Source of the DNA: Patescibacteria group bacterium
GTDB lineage: Bacteria; Patescibacteriota; Minisyncoccia; Phycocordibacterales; JAGLOS01
Reading direction: 5' to 3'
Assembly (NCBI GenBank): GCA_018814635.1
Contig: JAHIYV010000136.1
Location: forward strand, 1-6,790
DNA length: 6,790 nt
Position numbers and translations under genes: made by a program. Numbering within the stretch: position 1 is the stretch's first letter; each line of letters opens with the position of its first letter. The notes below the pieces were generated by a model that did no database searches, was not told the DNA's origin, and saw only the letters and a list, made by a program, of their open reading frames with translations. Positions 1 to 4,347 of the stretch are shown one piece after another.

Positions 1-1
1 G

Positions 2-475
2 AACATTATTGCACCAACAGATACTATAATGTTGGATGAATTAATGAAAAAAATAGGATTTTCTCCAATGGGAGGGATAGGAGGAGGTGCTCGCAAAAAA
101 GCAAACAGATTGACAATAGAAGCAAACTTAAGAGCCATACAGGATAGTTCAATTCTTTATTATGATGACCATAATCTTAGTTATGGAACAGCGAAAATAG
201 CAAATAATATCTGCGAAAAAGATCTTTTTGATGATGGTATGATTAATAATGTGATTACTTATGCTGAAAATGCGGGGAGCGGAAAAGATACAGCAATATG
301 CGCAATCGGCCTTAACGGTCAAACTTGGGCTGTAAGTGTTGGCTATGAAGATGGAATAGGGAGTTGGTGTACAGATAGCACAGGTTATGCGAGTGACGAT
401 GTGGAAAAAAACACAGCAACGATGAAAACAAAGAAAGACCCCGCCGTTTGTGGACCTGGAATTACTGTACTCTAA
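2..475 (+). CDS. Type IV pilin-like protein, C-terminal part (5' partial)
   Basis: The reading frame is open to the left edge, so the true start is not visible; the first in-frame ATG is at 29. Numbering from that ATG, residues 21-46 (ARKKANR...ANLRAIQDSSILYYDD) match the end of the long alpha helix in Patescibacterial type IV pilins, where a charged, alanine-rich stretch leads into a tyrosine pair. The head follows with four cysteines (62, 91, 114, 141), an AICAIG...WAVSV strand pair and the SWCTDSTGYA motif usual near the end of these pilins; the cysteines could form disulfides outside the cell. The expected prepilin peptidase site (GFTLIE-type) and hydrophobic helix are not visible. Instead about 30 non-hydrophobic residues, including a glycine-rich stretch at 15-20, precede the head, so this may be a pilin with an inserted linker, a pseudopilin or a truncated gene. 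Pilin-head identity is fairly secure; the exact role (pilus fibre, DNA uptake, adhesion) is not known. Confidence 0.7.
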   Translation, partial: NIIAPTDTIMLDELMKKIGFSPMGGIGGGARKKANRLTIEANLRAIQDSSILYYDDHNLSYGTAKIANNICEKDLFDDGMINNVITYAENAGSGKDTAICAIGLNGQTWAVSVGYEDGIGSWCTDSTGYASDDVEKNTATMKTKKDPAVCGPGITVL

Positions 476-501
476 ATTAAATTACAAAAACGACAGACAA
501 T

Positions 502-540
502 AACCACTGAGAGGTTCGACCTCTCAGTGGTTTAATTTTC
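502..540 (+). terminator. Rho-independent-like terminator after the pilin gene
   Basis: The first hairpin of the array begins 27 bases after the pilin stop codon, has a perfect 13-bp stem (502-514 with 520-532) and runs into TTTAATTTT. The second and third copies provide the same structure again, which would make a triple terminator on the plus strand. On the minus strand the hairpins are followed by A-rich sequence, so they would not terminate in that direction. Confidence 0.6.
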
Positions 541-657
541 ACACTTGATTTTTAACCACTGAGGGGTTCGACCTCTCAGTGGTTTAATTTTCACACTTGA
601 TTTTTAACCACTGAGGGGTTCGACCTCTCAGTGGTTTAATTTTCACACTTGATTTTT
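502..657 (+). repeat. Three tandem 52-bp hairpin units
   Basis: Units lie at 502-553, 554-605 and 606-657. Each begins with a 13-bp inverted repeat (AACCACTGAGAGG paired with CCTCTCAGTGGTT) around a TTCGA loop, followed by a 21-nt tail, TAATTTTCACACTTGATTTTT. Units 2 and 3 are identical. They differ from unit 1 by one A-to-G change in the left arm (position 564 in unit 2), which turns an A-U pair into a G-U wobble in plus-strand RNA but would be a C-A mismatch in minus-strand RNA. That favours function or selection as plus-strand RNA. Identical tails argue against a CRISPR array. The copy number probably varies between strains by slippage or unequal exchange. Confidence 0.9.
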
Positions 658-676
658 TTTAAAAAATAAATAAGAT
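649..676 (+). promoter_or_regulatory. Possible promoter for the small gene pair
   Basis: TTGATT (649-654), inside the tail of the last hairpin unit, is 16 bases from TAAGAT (671-676). This gives a plausible but imperfect -35/-10 pair upstream of the 56-codon genes. A competing -10-like GATAGT lies at 688-693. AT-rich sequence makes chance matches likely. Confidence 0.3.
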
Positions 677-708
677 AAACGACAGACGATAGTAAAAGAA
701 GGGAAAAG

Positions 709-715
709 AAGGAGG
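709..715 (+). promoter_or_regulatory. Strong Shine-Dalgarno site AAGGAGG
   Basis: AAGGAGG ends five bases before the ATG at 721 and fixes the start of the first small gene. It stands out because none of the housekeeping genes with a visible start in this window has a recognisable Shine-Dalgarno site. Confidence 0.8.
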
Positions 716-720
716 TAAAG

Positions 721-891
721 ATGAAAAGTGTTTTTTCTCGCTATGAGTTCTGTGGCAAAATTAAGTATCACGAAGTATGGGTAGAACCTAGCCCCGACAA
801 TCTTTTGGTACTTAAGCAATTGCTAGGCACAAAAAAAGTTGAACTTGTTTCAACGCATTGCTTAGATTGCTTAGAAAAGGAGGAACGATGA
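721..891 (+). CDS. Unknown 56-residue protein with a CxxC motif
   Basis: I do not recognise this protein. It starts at an ATG five bases after a canonical AAGGAGG and encodes 56 residues beginning MKSVFSRYEF and ending LDCLEKEER. There is no signal peptide or membrane segment, so it is probably cytoplasmic. A histidine plus CxxC (H46, C47, C50), with C11 and H17 earlier, could bind a metal, but this is too few residues to assign a family. Its TGA stop overlaps the ATG of the next gene (ATGA, 888-891), and its own 3' end holds the ribosome site of that gene, a standard arrangement for translational coupling. The two proteins are therefore probably made in fixed ratio and may act together, for example as a soluble partner of a small membrane protein. 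Its Shine-Dalgarno use differs from the neighbouring housekeeping genes. Confidence 0.7.
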   Translation: MKSVFSRYEFCGKIKYHEVWVEPSPDNLLVLKQLLGTKKVELVSTHCLDCLEKEER

Positions 892-1058
892 TCAAGAAAA
901 AGAAAAAATCTCTTTTCGTTTGTGTATTGTCAGCCCTTTTCTTTATCGTAGGGCTAAGTTTATCTCTTTTGGGAGGGCTCTTGCTACATAGCAAAGCCTT
1001 CCGTGAGGCCAATCAATACGATTGGCGCAAAAAGGAAAGGACGGTGCATATTATTTGA
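888..1058 (+). CDS. Unknown 56-residue single-pass membrane protein
   Basis: The start at 888 is chosen over an in-frame ATG at 858 because AGGAGG at 879-884 sits at ideal spacing and because of the ATGA overlap with the preceding gene. The product has a lysine-rich N-terminus (MIKKKKK), one hydrophobic segment at about residues 8-33, then a charged tail (about 34-56) rich in Arg, Lys and Glu. By the positive-inside rule the short lysine-rich N-terminus should be cytoplasmic and the tail outside, although the tail is also basic. The size and shape recall small membrane peptides such as type I toxins or holin-like proteins, but there is no sequence motif to support either, and the 23-residue tail is long for such peptides. 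It is the same length as its upstream partner. No similarity is recognised. Confidence 0.7.
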   Translation: MIKKKKKSLFVCVLSALFFIVGLSLSLLGGLLLHSKAFREANQYDWRKKERTVHII

Positions 1059-1107
1059 GTGTATGCTATTTTGTTTTACAAAAAAAGAAAGAGGGGGTAA
1101 CATATTG

Positions 1108-1128
1108 ATGAGTAAAAGATTAGATTAG
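1108..1128 (+). other. Six-codon mini-ORF (possible leader peptide)
   Basis: ATG at 1108 follows GAGGGGG (1091-1097) by ten bases and reads MSKRLD before TAG at 1126-1128, fourteen bases before a terminator stem. The arrangement resembles a leader peptide of an attenuator. The G-run is a poor match to a true Shine-Dalgarno core and the spacing is long, so translation is uncertain. Confidence 0.25.
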
Positions 1129-1141
1129 TATGTATTAAAAA

Positions 1142-1175
1142 AGGGGGAGGCATTTTTGTCCCCCTCTATTTTTTT
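1142..1175 (+). terminator. Terminator after the small gene pair, with an alternative upstream pairing
   Basis: AGGGGGA (1142-1148) pairs with TCCCCCT (1159-1165) around a 10-nt loop, followed by CTATTTTTTTC, a good rho-independent terminator. The descending arm and T-tract (1160-1175) can instead pair with 1082-1097, including perfect AGAGGGGG/CCCCCTCT (1090-1097 with 1160-1167) and an A-run/T-run extension interrupted by one mismatch. Either structure can form, but not both. Confidence 0.7.
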
Positions 1176-1245
1176 CTTTCACACTATAATTAATTATTGG
1201 AAATTGAAAATTAATCTGTTTTATGATTTTTAACATTTTTTCTCT

Positions 1246-1280
1246 GTCATTTTCCATTTTGATTTTTACACTTTACATTT
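1246..1280 (+). repeat. T-rich dispersed repeat, copy upstream of mreB
   Basis: This stretch, starting GTCATTTTCCATTTTGATTT and ending in TTTACATTT, aligns closely with 5654-5690 downstream of the pgk-tpiA spacer hairpin and more loosely with the tails of the 52-bp units. The remainder of 1059-1359 is AT-rich and contains no gene that I can support beyond the mini-ORF, terminator and promoter listed here. Confidence 0.5.
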
Positions 1281-1286
1281 CTCTGC

Positions 1287-1315
1287 TTTACTAGCGCTAT
1301 TTTTTCAGGTAGTAT
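1287..1315 (+). promoter_or_regulatory. Candidate mreB promoter
   Basis: TTTACT (1287-1292) and TAGTAT (1310-1315) are separated by 17 bases, which predicts a transcript beginning near 1322 with a leader of about 40 bases. A weaker alternative, TTTAAA (1330-1335) and TATATT (1352-1357), would place the transcript start almost on the ATG at 1366. The AT-rich background lowers confidence in both. Confidence 0.4.
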
Positions 1316-1359
1316 TATTTTAAATATCGTTTAAATAAAATAAAAAATAAATATATTAT

Positions 1360-2373
1360 ATGAGAATGTTTGTACGAAAATTGGGGATTGACTTGGGTAC
1401 TTCCAATACTTTGGTGTTTGTGCCGGGGGAGGGTATTGTTCAAAATGAACCGTCTGTTGTTGCTGTTTCTGAGCAAGATAATAAAATTTTAGCTGTAGGG
1501 ATAGAAGCAAAAAAAATGATAGGCCGTACTCCTGACAATATTATTGCATATAAACCTATGCAAGACGGAGTTATTGCTGATTATAGAGTTACAGAAGCGA
1601 TGATTCGTTATCATATCAACAAAGCATTGGGTAAATGGAATATTTTTAAGCCTGATGTAATGGTAAGTGTGCCAGCGAGTGTGTCTTCAACAGAGCGGCG
1701 CGCAGTGATTGAAGCGACAATTAAAGCGGGCGCAAAAAATGCATTTGTGGTTAAAGAACCTATTTTAAGCGCGATTGGCGCTGGAATACCTATTTATGAA
1801 GCGCGCGGTCATATGATAGTTGATATAGGTGGCGGGACGACCGATGTTGCTGTTATATCTCTTGGGGGTATTGTCGCGTCCGCTTCTGTAAAGTGCGCGG
1901 GTAATAAACTAGATCATTCAATCGCGGATTTTATTAAAAAAACTTTTAATTTAGCGATTGGAGATAAAACTGCAGAAGATATAAAAATTAAAATTGCGTC
2001 AGCCGTTCCACTTGAAGAAGAATTATCTATGACCATAAAAGGCCGTGATTATCTTGCTGGTTTACCACGAACCGCTCAAATTTCTACAAATGAAATTACC
2101 AAAGCCATTGATCATGACTTGCGTGAAATTATCAAAGCTATAAAAAGCGTCTTACAAGAAACCCCACCAGAACTTTCGGCGGATATTATTGATCAGGGAA
2201 TTATTATGACAGGAGGTACTTCTCAGTTGCGAAACTTACCTGAGCTTGTTTATCGCAGAACTGGTGTCAATGCTTCACTTGCCAAAGATGCTCTTTATTG
2301 TGTGGTAAAGGGTACTGGCATTGCGCTGGAACACTTAGATACTTATAAAAAAAGTATTATTACTAAAAGATAA
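1360..2373 (+). CDS. mreB: Rod shape-determining protein MreB
   Basis: This is a bacterial actin that polymerises on the inner face of the membrane and directs the wall-synthesis machinery that sets rod shape. At 337 residues it is full length. The actin-fold nucleotide site is intact: phosphate-1 loop GIDLGTSNT (9-17), catalytic glutamate in VKEP (E133) followed by SAIGAGIP, phosphate-2 loop IVDIGGGTTDVAV (153-165) with D155, and the adenosine motif MTGGTSQL (283-290). The N-terminus is short, as in Bacillus-type MreB, without a clear amphipathic membrane helix. The ATG at 1360 gives MRMFVRKLGIDLGT; the second ATG, at 1366, would match the usual MreB N-terminus equally well. No Shine-Dalgarno site precedes either. 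mreC, mreD and rodA do not follow; instead the next gene is a clamp-loader subunit only six bases downstream, so the two are probably cotranscribed and coupled. Confidence 0.95.
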   Translation: MRMFVRKLGIDLGTSNTLVFVPGEGIVQNEPSVVAVSEQDNKILAVGIEAKKMIGRTPDNIIAYKPMQDGVIADYRVTEAMIRYHINKALGKWNIFKPDVMVSVPASVSSTERRAVIEATIKAGAKNAFVVKEPILSAIGAGIPIYEARGHMIVDIGGGTTDVAVISLGGIVASASVKCAGNKLDHSIADFIKKTFNLAIGDKTAEDIKIKIASAVPLEEELSMTIKGRDYLAGLPRTAQISTNEITKAIDHDLREIIKAIKSVLQETPPELSADIIDQGIIMTGGTSQLRNLPELVYRRTGVNASLAKDALYCVVKGTGIALEHLDTYKKSIITKR

Positions 2374-2379
2374 CCTCAC

Positions 2380-3090
2380 ATGCAAACGCTTATTGACGCC
2401 TATAAACACGCAAAAAAACTACACCACGCTTATTTAATTGAAGGAGAAAGAAAAGTTATTTTCCCAAAATTGTCTCAATTCTTTGAAACTGAAATGGGTA
2501 TTTTATGCGTGAAAAGTAATCCTGATTTTTGGTATGGTGAATTTGAGAAGTTTGGTATTGATGATAGTAGGCAAATTAAAAATATGCAATCTCAATGCGC
2601 TACCACTACACAACCTCGCATTTTTATCATTGCCGCGCATTTTTTTACCAAAGAGGCGCAAAACACTTTACTAAAAGTTTTTGAAGAGCCAGCAAGAAAT
2701 GTTCATTTTTTTTTGATTACCGCATCATCTGAGACAGTTTTACCCACGCTTCGTTCAAGAATTGTTATTATTCCTACTAATAATACTTCTACTGTATCAC
2801 AAGAATCTACTTCTGATGCGCGCGCATTTTTGGGGGGAAATATATTAGAACGAAGTAAAATAATTCAACTATTGATTGAAAATAAAGATAAAATAGTAAC
2901 ACTTTCTCTATTAGACCAATTTGAAATTGTACTAAACACCCAAGAGAAAAATCAAAAACTACAATTATACAAAGATTTTTTCAATGATATTGTGAAATGT
3001 CGTTCTTATTTATATAGTAATGCGCCGTCTATTAAAATGATACTTGAACACCTTGTTATATCAGCACCAAAAATAACCAATAATATTTAA
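2380..3090 (+). CDS. holB: DNA polymerase III delta'-like clamp-loader subunit (short form)
   Basis: The clamp loader opens the sliding clamp onto primed DNA; delta' is its stator. Visible motifs are HHAYLIEG (15-22), a box typical of the N-terminus of delta' and gamma/tau subunits, the conserved RIFIIAAHFFTKEAQNTLLK...EEP stretch (80-104, the Walker B/DEAA region in active subunits), sensor-1-like HFFLITASS (109-117) and LPTLRSR (121-127), the position of the SRC arginine finger motif, here SRI. The protein is 236 residues, well below the roughly 300-330 of classical delta'. No Walker A lysine loop and no four-cysteine zinc module are present between residues 20 and 60. Loss of ATP binding is normal for delta', but the missing zinc module and short C-terminal region make this a minimal form, as in other reduced genomes. 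The start lies six bases after the mreB stop without a Shine-Dalgarno site, suggesting reinitiation. The family call is firm; delta' rather than another AAA+ clamp-loader paralogue is inferred. Confidence 0.8.
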   Translation: MQTLIDAYKHAKKLHHAYLIEGERKVIFPKLSQFFETEMGILCVKSNPDFWYGEFEKFGIDDSRQIKNMQSQCATTTQPRIFIIAAHFFTKEAQNTLLKVFEEPARNVHFFLITASSETVLPTLRSRIVIIPTNNTSTVSQESTSDARAFLGGNILERSKIIQLLIENKDKIVTLSLLDQFEIVLNTQEKNQKLQLYKDFFNDIVKCRSYLYSNAPSIKMILEHLVISAPKITNNI

Positions 3091-3132
3091 ATACTTATAT
3101 CATTTTTTAAAAACAAAGTAATTTTTAGGAAA

Positions 3133-3141
3133 TGGTATAAT
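3133..3141 (+). promoter_or_regulatory. Extended -10 promoter (distal) for the MBL-fold gene
   Basis: TGGTATAAT is a perfect -10 hexamer with the extended TG, identical to the -10 region before tpiA. No convincing -35 lies upstream, which extended -10 promoters tolerate. The predicted start near 3148 would give a leader of roughly 70 bases containing the tandem TCAGGTGG repeats. Confidence 0.55.
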
Positions 3142-3156
3142 CAAGTTTTGACCCCT

Positions 3157-3183
3157 TCAGGTGGCAAAACTCAGGTGGTAAAA
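3157..3183 (+). repeat. Short tandem repeat between two promoters
   Basis: TCAGGTGGCAAAA (3157-3169) and TCAGGTGGTAAAA (3171-3183) match at 12 of 13 positions with a 14-base period, ending one base before the proximal -35 box. The position suits a regulator binding site, although nothing identifies the regulator. Confidence 0.5.
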
Positions 3184-3184
3184 A

Positions 3185-3213
3185 TTGGTAAATTACTAAA
3201 TTTCTGGTATAGT
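3185..3213 (+). promoter_or_regulatory. Proximal promoter giving a leaderless mRNA
   Basis: TTGGTA (3185-3190), a 17-base spacer and TATAGT (3208-3213) with extended TG at 3205-3206 form a good sigma-70-type promoter. Only seven bases separate the -10 box from the ATG at 3221, so transcription should start at or within one base of the start codon. This also fixes the translation start of the MBL-fold gene. Confidence 0.7.
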
Positions 3214-3220
3214 AACATTA

Positions 3221-3859
3221 ATGATTATTACATATTATGGTTCAGAGTTTATTAAGTTACAAGCAGGAGATACTGTTTTAGCTTTTAATCCTGTTGCCAA
3301 AGAATCAACTTTTAGAAGTTATAGGTTTGGCGCTGATATTGTTTTGGTTAGTGTAAACAATCCTGATTTTAACGGTGTGGATAATCTTATTTATAAAGAC
3401 AAAAAACCCTTTGTTGTGTCGGGACCCGGTGAATATGAAAAAAATTCTATTTTTATCAAAGGATTTTTAACCAAGGTTATTTATAAAGGGAAATCATATA
3501 TCAATACAATTTATCTTGTTAAATTTGACCACATAAAAATTTGCCACCTAGGAATTCTCAATTCCGTTGATCAATTAACAAACGATATCAAAGAAGAAAT
3601 AAATGGAACAGATATTTTATTTGCTCCGATTGAAGGCGAAGATGTACTTGATCAGGATGAAATGAACAGAACTTCTATATCTATTGGAGCAAAAATAACT
3701 ATTCCAATTTACCACAATGCTTCTTCTAAAAAAGAACTTGATGCTCTTGTAAAGAAAATTGGCAACGGTGTATCAGTGGCTGAAAAACTAACAATTAAAA
3801 AAAGTGATTTTTCTGACAAAGAAGGTGAAGTAGTTATACTCACAACGCCTTCTTTGTAA
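3221..3859 (+). CDS. UlaG-like metallo-beta-lactamase-fold protein, degenerate metal site
   Basis: The protein has 212 residues with the layout of the COG2220/UlaG branch of the MBL fold: an opening strand MIITYYGSEFIKLQAGDTVLAFNP (1-24), the RFGADIVLVS strand (35-44), GPGEYE (68-73), KICHLGIL (106-113) and IPIYHN (161-166). In active relatives the DIVL strand runs into THxHxDH, which binds the metals; here it reads VSVNNPDFNG (43-52), so all three histidines are lost and only an aspartate (D49) remains. H109 of CHLG and H165 remain. The protein therefore probably does not hydrolyse substrates by the usual two-metal mechanism; it may bind a ligand or act structurally. Related forms with a similarly altered motif occur in Patescibacteria as I recall, but their role is unknown to me. 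It begins at a leaderless promoter and is followed after 30 bases by a membrane-anchored protein, likely in the same transcript. Confidence 0.75.
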   Translation: MIITYYGSEFIKLQAGDTVLAFNPVAKESTFRSYRFGADIVLVSVNNPDFNGVDNLIYKDKKPFVVSGPGEYEKNSIFIKGFLTKVIYKGKSYINTIYLVKFDHIKICHLGILNSVDQLTNDIKEEINGTDILFAPIEGEDVLDQDEMNRTSISIGAKITIPIYHNASSKKELDALVKKIGNGVSVAEKLTIKKSDFSDKEGEVVILTTPSL

Positions 3860-3889
3860 ATATAAGTTTAAAATTTTATTTTTCAAATT

Positions 3890-4327
3890 ATGACTTTTTT
3901 TCGTTTTATTGAAAAATTACAAAAAAAATCTAGACAAAAACGGAAATTTATTGCGCTCGCTGTAACTTCTGTATGTTTTTCTTTTATATTTTTAATCTGG
4001 CTATCTACTTTTCAATTAAGTATGGAACCTGTTGGCACCGAAAAAACACACGCGACATTATCGCCCATTAGTTCTGTAAAAAGAATTGCCTCACATTTTA
4101 TAGATGACTTAAAGGGAATTTTAGAAAAAACAAAAAATTTTTCTCTTGAAAATTCTGAAAATATTGACCCCTCAATAAACAAGGCGTCTCTGTCTAATAT
4201 AAAGCCCTCAAAATCTACAAAACAATTTTTGGATGAAAATCTTGATGCAATACCAAACGCAACTACGACAATGAATATCGAAACAACCTCTAAAAATACA
4301 AGTTTTTACAAAAACGCAGGTCTATAA
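3890..4327 (+). CDS. Unknown membrane-anchored protein (145 residues)
   Basis: I do not recognise a family. The N-terminus is basic (FRFIEKLQKKSRQKRK, 4-19) and followed by one hydrophobic segment at about 20-41, then about 100 polar residues rich in Ser, Thr, Asn and Lys with no cysteines. This predicts a single-pass protein with a short cytoplasmic N-terminus and a low-complexity, probably disordered outer domain. The start is the first ATG after the MBL-fold gene, thirty bases on, with no Shine-Dalgarno site; this is probably an operon partner of that gene. Its end lies 18 bases from the convergent pgk stop codon. Serine and threonine richness might suit surface modification, but nothing shows it. 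Confidence 0.65.
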   Translation: MTFFRFIEKLQKKSRQKRKFIALAVTSVCFSFIFLIWLSTFQLSMEPVGTEKTHATLSPISSVKRIASHFIDDLKGILEKTKNFSLENSENIDPSINKASLSNIKPSKSTKQFLDENLDAIPNATTTMNIETTSKNTSFYKNAGL

Positions 4328-4347
4328 AATCATTCAAAATTAGACCT
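4318..4347 (-). terminator. Weak terminator between convergent genes
   Basis: AGGTCTA (4318-4324) and TAGACCT (4341-4347) form a 7-bp stem with a 16-nt loop that spans both stop codons. Read on the minus strand it is followed by GCGTTTTTG, a short U-run suited to ending pgk. On the plus strand no U-run follows, so the upstream operon may read on into antisense pgk. Confidence 0.4.

Larger units (their letters stand above)
488..691 (+). repeat. 15-bp direct repeats flanking the hairpin array
   Basis: The sequence AAACGACAGACAATA at 488-502 recurs as AAACGACAGACGATA at 677-691, identical at 14 of 15 positions. The two copies bracket the three-unit hairpin array almost exactly, the left copy ending on the first base of the first hairpin. 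This could be a target-site duplication, a duplication that trapped the array, or two binding sites. The match is seen directly; the interpretation is inference. Confidence 0.6.

Noticed and set aside
515..519. tRNA T-arm-like GGTTCGACC in the hairpins
   Set aside because: No acceptor, D or anticodon arms surround it, and it is just the apex of a long perfect hairpin.
502..657. CRISPR array
   Set aside because: The whole 52-bp unit including the putative spacer is repeated, there are only three units, and no cas gene is visible.
858..887. Upstream ATG start for the small membrane protein
   Set aside because: It has no ribosome site and overlaps the preceding gene by 34 bases, whereas ATG 888 has AGGAGG at ideal spacing.
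812..1012. Open frame of 66 codons on the minus strand
   Set aside because: It is antisense to the two small plus-strand genes, which have ribosome sites and coupled overlap. The phenylalanine-rich stretch is simply the complement of the lysine codons.
1185..1190. Perfect TATAAT after the terminator as an mreB promoter
   Set aside because: No -35 lies at 16-18 bases (that position falls in the terminator C-run) and there is no extended TG, so it is likely chance in AT-rich sequence.
1108..1236. Read-through of TAG at 1126 giving a protein of about 42 residues
   Set aside because: The frame would run through the terminator stem and T-tract, and nothing here suggests stop-codon recoding; TGA and TAG both act as ordinary stops in this window.
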